A stretch of 57,441 nt of DNA from Lachnospiraceae bacterium (GCA_024696945.1 JAILGF010000144.1:1-57441); one strand, 5' to 3'; shown: positions 43,986 to 53,467, numbered from the stretch's first letter. Program-made: numbers and translations. The notes: generated by a model not told the origin, from the letters alone.

Positions 43986-44639
43986 TTAAGACTCAGTTGG
44001 TGCTTCTTCCTGCTCCAAATGCTTCTTCTGTCCTATCTTATTCTCGGTGCCGTTCATAAGGCGCTTGATATTCTGCCTGTGCTGGAAGAATGCCATAACC
44101 GTATACATACAGGATACCACAACTATTGCCCAATAATACGGAAGCTCTCTAAAACGGAAGGCATTCCAGATGGGGAACAGTGTAAGAACCGCAAGCGAAC
44201 CGACCGATACATACTTTGTGGTTATAACCAGTATGGCAAAAAGCGGAATTCCGAACGGAAGGATCAGAGGATCGATTGCCACGAACACACCCGCGGTTAC
44301 AGCAATTCCCTTTCCGCCGTGGAATTTCAGCCACACCGGGAAATTGTGTCCGAGTACACAGCCGAAGCCGCATATAAGCTCTAAAAGTTTAACATAATCA
44401 ACATCCTTGTAGATTACCCATCTCACAAGGAGAACTACCAGAAGTGCTTTAAAAAAGTCTCCTATAAAGGTTATACTACCGGCCTTTTTGCCAAGTGTTC
44501 TGAATGCATTGGTAGTACCGGCATTTCCGCTTCCCATCTCACGGATATCAACATGATTTATCAGACCGATAACATAACCGGTCGAAAAGCTTCCTACGAG
44601 ATATCCAAGCGCTATACATAACGCAATCTGTAAAGCCAT
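43986..44639 (-). CDS. plsY: glycerol-3-phosphate acyltransferase PlsY
   Basis: 217 residues, about five membrane segments. PlsY motifs: GSGNAGTTNAFRTLGKKAG, FKALLVVLL, GHNFPVWLKFHGGKGIA. It acylates G3P with acyl-phosphate, the first step of phospholipid synthesis. The charged C-terminal tail (ENKIGQKKHLEQEEAP) extends slightly past the family core. In the der-plsY-gpsA operon. Confidence 0.96.
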   Translation of the reverse strand: MALQIALCIALGYLVGSFSTGYVIGLINHVDIREMGSGNAGTTNAFRTLGKKAGSITFIGDFFKALLVVLLVRWVIYKDVDYVKLLELICGFGCVLGHNFPVWLKFHGGKGIAVTAGVFVAIDPLILPFGIPLFAILVITTKYVSVGSLAVLTLFPIWNAFRFRELPYYWAIVVVSCMYTVMAFFQHRQNIKRLMNGTENKIGQKKHLEQEEAPTES

Positions 44640-44684
44640 CTTTTTCCCCCTATATTATACTAAGATTCTTCGTAACATCTTTTA

Positions 44685-46013
44685 TCATTTTGAATTCTCT
44701 CCACGTTCGCGGACTATCAGCTTTAAAGATGTTCCCGAAAAGCCAAAAGCTTCCCTTATCTTATTTTCAATATATCTCTGATATGAGAAATGGAAAAGCT
44801 CCTTGTCATTACAGAAAATAACAAATGTCGGAGGCTTAATGCCCGTCTGAGTGATGTAGTAAAGCTTAAGTCTCTTACCCTTATCGGTGGGCGGCTGCTG
44901 CAGTGCTACCGCTTCGGACATGATCTCATTTAAGACACCGGTCTTTACTCTTAATGACTGGTTTTCAAGAACCACGTCTATTGACTCAAAAAGCTTGGTC
45001 ACACGCTGTCCGGTAAGTGCGGAAATAAACAATATCTCAGCATAAGGGATAAATGAGAGTACCTGGACTATCTTATCCCTGAAGCGGTACATCGTCTTGT
45101 CATCCTTTTCAATGGCATCCCACTTATTAACGGCGATTATTATACCGCGTCCACGTTCATGGGCAATACCGATTATCTTTGCATCCTGTTCGGTCACGCC
45201 CTCAGTGGCATCTATCATAAGTATTACCACATCCGACTTTTCAACGGCTGCAACCGTACGGATAATGGAATATCTTTCAAGATCTTCCTTTATCTTGCTC
45301 TTACGCCTTAAGCCTGCGGTATCGACAAAGATATAATCCCTGCCTTCATATTTTATCTCAGTATCGATGGCATCCCTTGTTGTTCCCGCAATATCAGAAA
45401 CAATGCATCTTTCCTCACCGGCAAGTCTGTTTATAAGTGAGGATTTTCCGGAATTGGGACGTCCTACAATTGCTATCCTGGGTCTTTCATCCTCTTCATC
45501 GGTATCCGCATTTTCAGGGAAATGCTTAACGACTTCGTCTAAGAGGTCACCAAAACCGAGCTTGCCGGAGGAGGCTATCGGAATGGGTTCGCCTATACCC
45601 AGGTTATAAAACTCATATACGTCAGCCTGCATGGATTTAAAGTCATCCACCTTATTTACTGCAAGCACAACCGGCTTCTTTGAACGTCTCAGCATATCTG
45701 CCACGCTAAAATCCGAATCCACAAGTCCCTGACGGACATCTACAAGGAAAATGATCACATCAGCGGTTTCTATCGCTATCTCAGCCTGTTCCCTCATGGA
45801 CTTAAGCAGTATATCGTCCGACTTTGGCTCAATACCGCCCGTATCAACAAGAGTGAAGCTGTAATTAAGCCAGGTTGTGTCCGCATATATCCTGTCCCTG
45901 GTAACACCCGGATAGTCCTTCACTATGGCTATCATCTCACCGGCCAGAGCATTAAACAGGGTAGATTTACCGACATTAGGCCGCCCCACTATCGCTACTA
46001 TAGGTTTACTCAT
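44685..46013 (-). CDS. der: ribosome assembly GTPase Der (EngA)
   Basis: 442 residues with two tandem GTPase domains ([20 protein letters not shown]; then [22 protein letters not shown]) and a C-terminal KH-like domain. It acts in 50S subunit maturation. The der-plsY-gpsA order is typical of Firmicutes. Confidence 0.97.
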   Translation of the reverse strand: MSKPIVAIVGRPNVGKSTLFNALAGEMIAIVKDYPGVTRDRIYADTTWLNYSFTLVDTGGIEPKSDDILLKSMREQAEIAIETADVIIFLVDVRQGLVDSDFSVADMLRRSKKPVVLAVNKVDDFKSMQADVYEFYNLGIGEPIPIASSGKLGFGDLLDEVVKHFPENADTDEEDERPRIAIVGRPNSGKSSLINRLAGEERCIVSDIAGTTRDAIDTEIKYEGRDYIFVDTAGLRRKSKIKEDLERYSIIRTVAAVEKSDVVILMIDATEGVTEQDAKIIGIAHERGRGIIIAVNKWDAIEKDDKTMYRFRDKIVQVLSFIPYAEILFISALTGQRVTKLFESIDVVLENQSLRVKTGVLNEIMSEAVALQQPPTDKGKRLKLYYITQTGIKPPTFVIFCNDKELFHFSYQRYIENKIREAFGFSGTSLKLIVRERGENSK

Positions 46014-46044
46014 ATTTTCAAACTATTCCTTTCGATCACAGTTA

Positions 46045-47490
46045 TCAATCAATTTCATATTTATTAAGTTCATTTGAGAAATAATCCCTTTCATATTCCT
46101 TCATAAATGAACCGACAAATGCTGACCCACTCGATTTTACTATACGAACCTTTTTTTGTAAAGTCTTTTCGAAAAATTCCAGAGTCATGTCATCTAAGAA
46201 GATGTCTTCCCCTGATTTTAAAGTACTGCAGGGAAGAAGGATCATGGAATCATGGCTCTTATCTTCTTCCGTTTCTTTTTCAAAAATCTCTTTTAACTGT
46301 TTTACTATATCCTGCCCGGTAAGAAGTCCGGTTACATCTATGTCGTGTCCGAAAAAGTCGTTTATAATAGGGTGCACCCGGATAAATTTCAGGTCAAACT
46401 CCTCTGCAAGCCTGTCTGCGAGCATTTTTATAGTTTTGTATGCCGCATACCCTGTTACAACATGGAAAACTGTGTCCGTGAGGAACTCTGAAGCAGTGGA
46501 AACTTCAGGATCTGACTTGATTTCCGAAATCTCGTCTTCAACCTCATTTATCATGCTCCGGAGCATCCCTACTCCGTTTTCTATCTGTGGAAAGCCCTCA
46601 TATTCCTCTTCCGACGGTATTTCACGTCCGGCTCTTAAGTACCACTCATCTGAAGCATAGATTATCCTTGTCCCATATTTTTTGAGATAATACTGCTGTT
46701 TCTTTTCTATCTGCTGAAGAACTTTTTCCGCATCCTCGGGAGTAAAAGGCGTGAGCGGGCACAGTCCTTCCCTGAACTTTGTCAGCCCTACCGGTACAAT
46801 TGACATGCTTTTAAAATTCGGAATATATTCCTCTATATCGCTCATGGTACGGTCAAGCTCCGCACCGTCATTATATCCCTTGCAGAGTACGACCTGGCCA
46901 TTGATCTCAAGTCCCGCATCACAGAATATTTTTATCTTTTTCAGTGCTTCTCCCGCGAAACGGTTATGTAGCATTTTACAGCGAAGCTCCGGATTCGTGG
47001 TCTGAATTGAAACATTTATGGGTGAGAGCTTATAAAAGCATATTCTTTCAACATCCTTTTGGCTCATATTGGTAAGAGTCACGTAATTGCCCTGAAGGAA
47101 CGAAAGCCTTGCATCATCATCCTTAAAATATAATGTGGGTCTCATGCCTTTGGGAAGCTGGTCAATAAAGCAGAAGATGCATTTATTGCTGCAGGATCTG
47201 TAGTCATCCATCATCCCTGATTCAAAATCAACACCCAGATCCTCGTCGTAATCCTTCTCTATCTCATATTCCCAGAGTTCCGTCTCACCTTTTTTCATAA
47301 CTCCGAGCACAATATACTCGTCATTCATCATAAACCTGTAATCGAAGATATCCTCAATTTCCTTACCGTTTATGCTTATGACAGCATCGCCGGGTTCAAG
47401 TTCAAGCTCCTCGGCTATGGATCCGGGATTTACACTCGAGATGATATGTCCTTTATTCTTTTTTTTCTTAAAAGTTTTATCTCGTTCCAT
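46045..47490 (-). CDS. DUF512 family PDZ-radical SAM protein
   Basis: 481 residues. An N-terminal PDZ-like domain (SSVNPGSIAEELELEPGDAVISI cut short, about 18-70) precedes a radical SAM part with CSNKCIFC, a C-x3-C-x2-C iron-sulfur site. This is followed by the DUF512 domain (QIENGVGMLRSM, TGYAAYKTIK, PCSTLKSGEDIFLDD). The family is conserved next to der in Clostridia, but its reaction is unknown. It lies 31 nt upstream of der. Confidence 0.93.
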   Translation of the reverse strand: MERDKTFKKKKNKGHIISSVNPGSIAEELELEPGDAVISINGKEIEDIFDYRFMMNDEYIVLGVMKKGETELWEYEIEKDYDEDLGVDFESGMMDDYRSCSNKCIFCFIDQLPKGMRPTLYFKDDDARLSFLQGNYVTLTNMSQKDVERICFYKLSPINVSIQTTNPELRCKMLHNRFAGEALKKIKIFCDAGLEINGQVVLCKGYNDGAELDRTMSDIEEYIPNFKSMSIVPVGLTKFREGLCPLTPFTPEDAEKVLQQIEKKQQYYLKKYGTRIIYASDEWYLRAGREIPSEEEYEGFPQIENGVGMLRSMINEVEDEISEIKSDPEVSTASEFLTDTVFHVVTGYAAYKTIKMLADRLAEEFDLKFIRVHPIINDFFGHDIDVTGLLTGQDIVKQLKEIFEKETEEDKSHDSMILLPCSTLKSGEDIFLDDMTLEFFEKTLQKKVRIVKSSGSAFVGSFMKEYERDYFSNELNKYEID

Positions 47491-47533
47491 TTTTATCCTG
47501 AATGAAAATGTTATAATAATTCTTGAATTTTTC

Positions 47534-48382
47534 TTATTTAATACAAATAAATCCTATATTGACACCGCGCCTTTCCCCATGGAATCTATGAGAGAAAAGC
47601 ATATCCGGATTGCATTTTGTACAATAGCCGCTTATTTCTATATTGTTAGATTCCAGTCCTTCTTTTTGAAGGTTGATCCTGTTTGCTTCCCAGAGATTTA
47701 AGAAAAACTTTCCGTTTGGATCTGCGGTTATGTTATCCTCTGAAGGACAGACTACAGCTAAATCTCTGTATTTTTCAATAAATTGATATGCAACATCACC
47801 GCTTACCTCATAGCAGCTGCCGCAGATGCTTGGTCCAATAGCCGCTTTCATATTTTTGGGATTGCATCCAAATGAGGAGATCATTTTTTCTATCGCAGAG
47901 CTTACAATATTGTTAACTGTCCCCTTCCACCCTGCATGTACCGCAGCAACAGCTCTTTTTTCCGTATCTACAATAAAAACAGGGACGCAATCCGCACCTA
48001 AGCAGTACAGGACCACATCACTTTCATTAGTTATCTGTCCGTCTATTTCTTCCGTACATCCGGGCTTTGTTACACCGCAGCCCCTGTCATCTTTACCGAC
48101 TATCCTTACATTTACGGTATGGCACTGATGAGGCATAACTATGCTTTCCGGATTAAACCCGGCGGATTTTGAAAACAGTCTTATGTTCTCCCTAACGTCG
48201 ACCTCGTTGTCTCCTCTCGTAAAGCTCATGTTCATGGTGGAGCAATCACCCTTACTTACTCCTCCCTTTCTTGTGGAAAATCCGCATATGAGCCAAGGGA
48301 TATCCTTAAAAATCCTGAATTTAATATAAGGCACCGATTCTTCGTTTACAAGTATTGTATTATCATTTAAATATCTTTCCAA
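47534..48382 (-). CDS. pgeF: peptidoglycan editing factor PgeF (YfiH/laccase-domain)
   Basis: 282 residues. Metal-site blocks: PHQCHTVNV, LGADCVPVFIVD, AAVHAGWKGTV and GPSICGSCYEV, all conserved in the PgeF/CNF1-like family that removes misincorporated residues from peptidoglycan precursors. The start is TTG (48382), set by GGAG seven bases upstream. In many Firmicutes this gene (ylmD) sits next to yggS; here it is with DUF512 and yraN. Confidence 0.94.
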   Translation of the reverse strand: MERYLNDNTILVNEESVPYIKFRIFKDIPWLICGFSTRKGGVSKGDCSTMNMSFTRGDNEVDVRENIRLFSKSAGFNPESIVMPHQCHTVNVRIVGKDDRGCGVTKPGCTEEIDGQITNESDVVLYCLGADCVPVFIVDTEKRAVAAVHAGWKGTVNNIVSSAIEKMISSFGCNPKNMKAAIGPSICGSCYEVSGDVAYQFIEKYRDLAVVCPSEDNITADPNGKFFLNLWEANRINLQKEGLESNNIEISGYCTKCNPDMLFSHRFHGERRGVNIGFICIK

Positions 48383-48421
48383 TTCTCAACTCCTGCTTTT
48401 AGGGAACATCGGTCCATTTTA

Positions 48422-48775
48422 TTACATAACTGCATCAAATGCGTTTTTTATAACCTTAATCTCGTTACCGAGTATTGAAACCACATCAAATCGAATCGGA
48501 AAATCCTCCGGTATCCCGTATCTTGTCAGGTAGAAAACCGCACTTCTTGTAATTCTCCGGATCTTACGCATGTCCACCGCTTCCTCCGGGAATCCGTTTT
48601 CTGCGCTGTCCCTGTATTTTACTTCGATAAAACAGAGATATCCGTCATCCTCGGCAATAATATCTATCTCACCGGCCTTACAGAAAAAATTTTTCTTAAT
48701 GATCTTATATCCGGACTTTTTAAGATATTCCTCCGCTTCCTGTTCATGCTCCGATCCGACCTGTCTTTTGTTCAA
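48422..48775 (-). CDS. yraN: YraN family endonuclease-like protein
   Basis: 117 residues, family length. A PD-(D/E)xK-like core: G-(x)n-GEIDIIAEDDGYLCFIEVKYR, with Glu, Asp and the E-V-K triad in place. It is thought to be nuclease-related, but its role is unproven. The start is TTG at 48775 after GGAGGATAAGG. Part of the rnhB-flhB'-yraN run. Confidence 0.9.
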   Translation of the reverse strand: MNKRQVGSEHEQEAEEYLKKSGYKIIKKNFFCKAGEIDIIAEDDGYLCFIEVKYRDSAENGFPEEAVDMRKIRRITRSAVFYLTRYGIPEDFPIRFDVVSILGNEIKVIKNAFDAVM

Positions 48776-48805
48776 TAAACCTTATCCTCCGTATAACTCC
48801 TTTTT

Positions 48806-49093
48806 TCAAAACAGTCCCTGCGCATCCATCTTTTGCTTAATTGCATCAACCTTATCAACAAACATGAGCACTTCAACAACAGCCTCGTAAAGCTCCGGCG
48901 GGATATAATCACCGAAATCAAGGCGCGACAAAGTCTCTGCAAGCTTTGAATCGTGATGCAGAGGTACCTTTGATTTTTTTGCTTCTTCGATGATCTTATC
49001 AGCCAGATATCCTTTTCCTGTAGCAATGATCTTCGGCGCCTGATCTCCGGGCTCAAAGCCCAATGCTACGGCTGTTTTGACTTTCTTTACCAT
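48806..49093 (-). CDS. stand-alone FlhB C-terminal-like protein
   Basis: 95 residues, similar to the cytoplasmic domain of FlhB/YscU (AVALGFEPGDQAPKIIATG, KKSKVPLHHDSKLAETL, ELYEAVVEVL). The membrane part of FlhB is missing and the self-cleavage motif NPTH is not present. It matches Bacillus YlqH in type and in position next to rnhB and ylqF. In flagellated species it may substitute for part of FlhB; no flagellar genes are in this window. Confidence 0.9.
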   Translation of the reverse strand: MVKKVKTAVALGFEPGDQAPKIIATGKGYLADKIIEEAKKSKVPLHHDSKLAETLSRLDFGDYIPPELYEAVVEVLMFVDKVDAIKQKMDAQGLF

Positions 49094-49123
49094 GTAAACC
49101 CACTTTCTGTTTTTAAAACCTGC

Positions 49124-49795
49124 CTACAGATGCACAAATGTTTTTCTGTGGATCGGAGTCATTCCAAGCTCTCTGATGGCTGCCATATGAGCCGCTGTAC
49201 CGTAACCCTTATTTGACGCAAAATCATATCCGGGATATATCCTGTCATATTCTACCATCAGCCTATCCCTCGTGACCTTAGCAATTATGCTGGCAGCAGC
49301 TATTGAAACGCTCTTTGCGTCGCCCTTGATAATTCCTATCTGTTTTATATCCACATCCGGAATATGCTCGGCATCCACAAAAAGGAAATCCGGAACATAT
49401 TTTTCTCCCGTTTTGGGATTTTTCAGATCCTCAATAGCCTTTTTCATGGCTCTGTGAGTGGCCTTTTTGATATTGATCTCGTCTATAACTTCATTGCTTT
49501 CATATCCCAGCCCAACGGCCACTGCCTTATCCATGATCACGTTATAGAGTTCTTCCCTCTTCTTCTCGGAAAGCTTTTTTGAGTCATTAAGATAAAGGAT
49601 TTCCTCATCCTTTGGCAATATGACTGCTCCTGCCACTACAGGTCCCGCAAAAGGTCCTCGTCCAACCTCGTCTATTCCGCAGATAAGCTTGAACTCAGCA
49701 TATTTATACTCAAATTCCTTCATTGCTTCGGTCCGTGCACGTTCTGCTTCAAGCTTTGCCAATCTTTTTTGTTCTTTTTCTTCAGATTTGTTCAT
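49124..49795 (-). CDS. rnhB: ribonuclease HII
   Basis: 223 residues. Catalytic acidic residues lie in CGIDEVGRGPFAGPVVAGAV and LFVDAEHIP, with SIAAASIIAKVTRD and YDFASNKGYGTAAHMAAI. An N-terminal extension of about 30 charged residues precedes the core. It cuts RNA-DNA hybrids and removes ribonucleotides. Confidence 0.96.
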   Translation of the reverse strand: MNKSEEKEQKRLAKLEAERARTEAMKEFEYKYAEFKLICGIDEVGRGPFAGPVVAGAVILPKDEEILYLNDSKKLSEKKREELYNVIMDKAVAVGLGYESNEVIDEINIKKATHRAMKKAIEDLKNPKTGEKYVPDFLFVDAEHIPDVDIKQIGIIKGDAKSVSIAAASIIAKVTRDRLMVEYDRIYPGYDFASNKGYGTAAHMAAIRELGMTPIHRKTFVHL

Positions 49796-49855
49796 TGTTA
49801 AATCTCTTCCTTTCGAAGATATGGGATGTTTCCGTGTTTCCTCACTGTCTCATCA

Positions 49856-50755
49856 TCAATTTTGCGAATCAGGGACCTCAAGTGTAATTCTCCCAAGTTT
49901 TAAGGTTCTGAAATCATCTATCAGGAGCTTTGAAGTCTTTAGCAGATCTATTTCAGCTCCTTTTTTCAGGCACCCTCTTTTCCTTCCGATCGTTTCAAGA
50001 ACTTCAACCGGAGACACAGAATCTTCCTCTGTCTCCTCAATTCCATATCTTTCCTTAAGAACTGCCGGATATTCCTTCATAAGTATCTTTATCAGTTCAT
50101 AAGCCATATCCTCCGGGAAGAGGATGTCGTCATTTATTGAACCGATGAAAGCAATATGAAGACCCGTACGTTGATCTTCAAATTTCGGCCAAAGGATTCC
50201 CGGCGTGTCAAGCAGTTCAACGTCTTTATTTATTCTTATCCACTGCTTTCCTATCGTAACTCCGGGCTTGTTGCCGGTTTTGGTACAGGCTTTTCCTGCA
50301 AAAGCATTTATGAATGTGGATTTTCCTGAGTTGGGAATGCCGGCAATCATTGCTCTCAAGGGTCTTGCCAGTATGCCCTTTTTACGGTCTCTTTCTATCT
50401 TCTCCTGACAGGCCTTCTGTATTACTTCGGTAGTAGCCTTAACTCCGGCACCTGTTTTGGAATTCACTATGCTGACAAAAAAGCCTTTGTCTTCATAATA
50501 CTTTTTCCAGATTGCGGTCTTTTCCGGGTCAGCCATATCTGATTTGTTAAGCAGTAAAACCCTGTATTTGCCCTTGGCGAGTTCATCTATGTCAGGATTC
50601 TTACTGCTTAGGGGTATTCTGGCGTCAAGTATTTCAACCACAACATCAATCAGCTTTATATTATCCTGCATCATTCTTTTGGCCTTGGCCATATGACCGG
50701 GATACCAGTTTATATTTGATCTGTCATAACCTTTTAAATTATCTGTTTTGGACAT
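49856..50755 (-). CDS. ylqF: ribosome biogenesis GTPase YlqF/RbgA
   Basis: 299 residues, a circularly permuted GTPase: NWYPGHMAKAKRMM first, G4 LNKSDMAD before G1 GIPNSGKSTFINAF, then G3 LDTPGILWP. RbgA acts in late 50S assembly. CGGAGATAG precedes the ATG. Order ylqF-rnhB matches Bacillus. Confidence 0.96.
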   Translation of the reverse strand: MSKTDNLKGYDRSNINWYPGHMAKAKRMMQDNIKLIDVVVEILDARIPLSSKNPDIDELAKGKYRVLLLNKSDMADPEKTAIWKKYYEDKGFFVSIVNSKTGAGVKATTEVIQKACQEKIERDRKKGILARPLRAMIAGIPNSGKSTFINAFAGKACTKTGNKPGVTIGKQWIRINKDVELLDTPGILWPKFEDQRTGLHIAFIGSINDDILFPEDMAYELIKILMKEYPAVLKERYGIEETEEDSVSPVEVLETIGRKRGCLKKGAEIDLLKTSKLLIDDFRTLKLGRITLEVPDSQN

Positions 50756-50770
50756 GGCTATCTCCGATTA

Positions 50771-50989
50771 TTACTCATTTAAGATTTTTAGTTCCTTTTC
50801 AATTCCTTTAAGCTGTTCCTGACACTTTGCTGCAAGGATCGTACCTTCCTTATACAGTTCAATAGATTCGTTTAAAGCTATATCCTTTTCGGAAAGCTTG
50901 GTATTTATTTCTTCAAGACGTACAAGCGCCTCATCTATATTGAAATCATCTTTTTTTTCTTTTTTCGAAGTCTTTTTTTCGTCACTCAT
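50771..50989 (-). CDS. xseB: exodeoxyribonuclease VII small subunit
   Basis: 72 residues from the ATG at 50989 (AAGGA six bases upstream). Core pattern: NIDEALVRLEEINTKLSEKD, LNESIELYKEGTILAAKCQEQL. The lysine-rich N-terminus (KKTSKKEKKDD) is an addition. It forms the helical small subunit that pairs with XseA. Confidence 0.93.
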   Translation of the reverse strand: MSDEKKTSKKEKKDDFNIDEALVRLEEINTKLSEKDIALNESIELYKEGTILAAKCQEQLKGIEKELKILNE

Positions 50990-51055
50990 ATGAGTTCCTT
51001 TCACATAATTCATTATAATACCGCACCTTTTACGGGTACTTCGTAGTCAGCTTCA

Positions 51056-52600
51056 TCATGATTTCTCATTCGTCTCAGAAAGACATTTTATAACATTAGC
51101 AGATATATTACCGTCATGCATCCTGATATTGATGTTGTCTCCGGTCTTTACGTCGCTTATGTTCTTCACCGGTCTGTTATCCTTTGTTACATAACCGAAG
51201 CCATCGACCAGCTTTGCAGTGGGTGATAATCCGTTCAGTTCTGCCAAAAGGACCTCAAATCTTCCGTAAGTCCTTTGGTAGATCATACGTATATTACCGT
51301 TTATCCCGTCGGTAAGTATCTGTACCCTGTCCGAGAATGATCTATAGTTGTTTTTTATGTTTATATCCATCATCTCCGACAGATGCTTAAGCTTTTCCGT
51401 TTTTTCCTCAAGCTTCCTCTTAGGGCTGTTCTTTTCGATCATGGAAAGCTTTGCTTCTATCTGAAGTCTTCTGTTTCTTATAGCTCCTGCCATCCGGTCA
51501 CGTATCGTTTTTCCGAGAAGCTCGATACGCTTTATGTCTGTCATTACATCGGGTATGGTCTCCTCCGCTGCTTCGGATGGGGTAGCGACGCGCTTATCCG
51601 CCACAAAGTCTATCAAGGTCCAGTGACCCTGATGCCCGACTGCTGAAACTATTGGTGTTTCTGCTTTGGCAACCGTCCTTGCTATAAGCTCATCATTGTA
51701 GGAATTCAGTTCTTCGTCCGACCCTCCGCCACGTCCAACGATTATCGTGTCAAGTCCCATCCTGTCCAATGTTTTTATTCCGGTCACGATCGTACTTACC
51801 GCATTTACGCCCTGAACGTTTACATGATACAAAATTAGCTGCACGTAAGGATTTCTTTTTCCGGCCACCTTGCATATATCCTTTATTGCCTGGCCGTTCT
51901 TGGAGGTAATAATACCCACCTGTGAAGGATGTTTGGGTATCGGCTTCTTACGTTCCTGATCAAACAATCCTTCTGCTTCAAGCTTGGCCTTAAGCCTGAT
52001 AAAGGCAAGATTGGCCTGTCCTTCTCCTATATTTTCAATTGATGATACGATAAGCTGGCTTTTCCCCTGGTTCTCATAGTACTCAAGACTTCCGGATATG
52101 GCAACCTGCTGTCCTTTTTCGAGTTTGAATTTTAATGCGTATACCGCCGTTGAATCCCACATTACACACGGAAGAAGTGCATTTTCATCCTTAATTGCGA
52201 AATAATAATGTCTTCCCTTTTTACCGTCGTAATTTGTTACCTCACCTTTCACCAGAATGGATCTGAATTCATTTGTGGCATACACTATTTCGGCGATCAT
52301 CCTGTTAACTTCTGTTACGGTTTTGTATTTTGAAAAACTGTCACCTTCTGCCGCTTTATAAGGCTTTTCTTCTGTCACAGGCTCATCCGCAGGTACAGAA
52401 TCTAAAATTTCACCGGTTTCAGTATCAACCACTCTGTTATCTTTCTCAAGGCTCAAATATTGGGGATACCATCTTCTCAAGCCTTCCGGAAGTTCATCTC
52501 CGCTGTAGTACCAGTATTTATCCTCGGAGTACCATTTGGCTCCAAGCTTTTTAGCAGCATCCTTATCTTTAAACGGAACGTTTAACCTGAAAAATCCCAA
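51056..52600 (-). CDS. xseA: exodeoxyribonuclease VII large subunit with N-terminal DUF5710-like domain
   Basis: 514 residues. The XseA part begins near residue 94 (TVTEVNRMIAEIVY) with the OB-fold (FRSILVKGEVTNY) and continues with the catalytic domain (VGIITSKNGQAIKDI, DTIIVGRGGGSDEEL, VSAVGHQGHWTLIDFVADKRVATPSEAA). Residues 1-50 (RLNVPFKDKDAAKKLGAKW, YWYYSGDELPEGLRRWYP) are a DUF5710-type module seen in phage and plasmid DNA-processing proteins, joined by an acidic linker. The start is TTG at 52600 after AAGG; the module begins directly at this codon, which supports it. It lies 66 nt upstream of xseB. Confidence 0.92.
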   Translation of the reverse strand: MGFFRLNVPFKDKDAAKKLGAKWYSEDKYWYYSGDELPEGLRRWYPQYLSLEKDNRVVDTETGEILDSVPADEPVTEEKPYKAAEGDSFSKYKTVTEVNRMIAEIVYATNEFRSILVKGEVTNYDGKKGRHYYFAIKDENALLPCVMWDSTAVYALKFKLEKGQQVAISGSLEYYENQGKSQLIVSSIENIGEGQANLAFIRLKAKLEAEGLFDQERKKPIPKHPSQVGIITSKNGQAIKDICKVAGKRNPYVQLILYHVNVQGVNAVSTIVTGIKTLDRMGLDTIIVGRGGGSDEELNSYNDELIARTVAKAETPIVSAVGHQGHWTLIDFVADKRVATPSEAAEETIPDVMTDIKRIELLGKTIRDRMAGAIRNRRLQIEAKLSMIEKNSPKRKLEEKTEKLKHLSEMMDINIKNNYRSFSDRVQILTDGINGNIRMIYQRTYGRFEVLLAELNGLSPTAKLVDGFGYVTKDNRPVKNISDVKTGDNINIRMHDGNISANVIKCLSETNEKS

Positions 52601-52627
52601 TTAAAGTACCTTGCCTTTCAATTATCA

Positions 52628-53227
52628 TTACTTCTGATTCATTTTGCTTATAATGCCGAAATGATTTGTTCGAAGCCACGCACGGCCGACAATCTCATCC
52701 CTTGATACATTGCCCATACTGGTAAAGCGGCTATCCTCAGAATTGTTCCTATTGTCTCCCAATACAAAGAATTCGTCATCCTCAAGTGTTATCCCATCTT
52801 CAGCAAGACCTGAAACTATCATCGGTTCAACGTTTATCGGTTCTTCAAGCAATTCTCCGTTGATATATACTGAGCCGTCTTTTATCTGTACTCTTTCACC
52901 GGGAAGGCCGATAACACGACGTATTCCGTAGTAACTGTGTTCCTTTCCGTTCTTTTCAAATACAATAACGTCAAATCTTTCCGGATCGTCCTCCTCTGAA
53001 TAGCTAAGAAGGTTTATAAGAATGTTATCTCCGTCCTCTAACGTACCGGACATTGATTTCCCGACCATTTTTGTTTTTTCAACACAATAGCGGGTAACTG
53101 CCCAGCCGGCAAATATTGCACCTGCCAGGATAATGATCCAAAGCAGGATTTTTAATATTATTTTTACGATCCTGGCGGTATATTCTTTGCGGTCATATTC
53201 AAGATCGTAGTTAAAATCAATGTTCAT
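52628..53227 (-). CDS. lepB: signal peptidase I, atypical active-site boxes
   Basis: 199 residues: one N-terminal membrane segment (about 22-43), then the peptidase fold. Ser58 lies in GKSMSGTL, where the usual Pro/Ser after S-M-x is Gly. The box that normally reads (Y/V)KR-VIGLPGD/E is GIRRVIGLPGER here (101-112), so Arg103 stands where the catalytic Lys is expected. Box E, GDNRNNSEDSR (157-167), is intact. The gene is normal in length and well framed, so it is probably expressed. It may be an active variant or a degenerate paralogue. It shares a divergent promoter region with pilT. Confidence 0.88.
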   Translation of the reverse strand: MNIDFNYDLEYDRKEYTARIVKIILKILLWIIILAGAIFAGWAVTRYCVEKTKMVGKSMSGTLEDGDNILINLLSYSEEDDPERFDVIVFEKNGKEHSYYGIRRVIGLPGERVQIKDGSVYINGELLEEPINVEPMIVSGLAEDGITLEDDEFFVLGDNRNNSEDSRFTSMGNVSRDEIVGRAWLRTNHFGIISKMNQK

Positions 53228-53307
53228 GAGAAAAACCTTTCATCTTTAGCATTTTAATACTGCATGCAAGAAAGTATCATTAAAAGGGTACTTACTCCCT
53301 TCTTATC

Positions 53308-53336
53308 ATAATATCATAAGTTTTCTGAAAATACAA
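53308..53336 (-). promoter_or_regulatory. lepB promoter
   Basis: Minus strand TTGTAT (53336-53331), a 17-nt spacer and TATTAT (53313-53308). The leader behind it holds a short hairpin, AAGGG/CCCTT (around 53283-53301). Confidence 0.75.
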
Positions 53337-53370
53337 ATAAAAATGAATGTAAAAAAAAACTAAAAAATAG

Positions 53371-53399
53371 TTTAAATTTTCAAAAATTTGTGATATAAT
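53371..53399 (+). promoter_or_regulatory. pilT promoter
   Basis: Plus strand TTTAAA (53371-53376), a 17-nt spacer and a perfect TATAAT (53394-53399), about 65 nt upstream of the pilT start. It is divergent from the lepB promoter, with the -35 boxes about 35 nt apart. Confidence 0.82.
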
Positions 53400-53467
53400 A
53401 ATAAAGGTTAATGTTTTTTTTATTAAAGAAAAAGGTATTTTTGCTAAAATCAGGAGGGTTTTATTCT

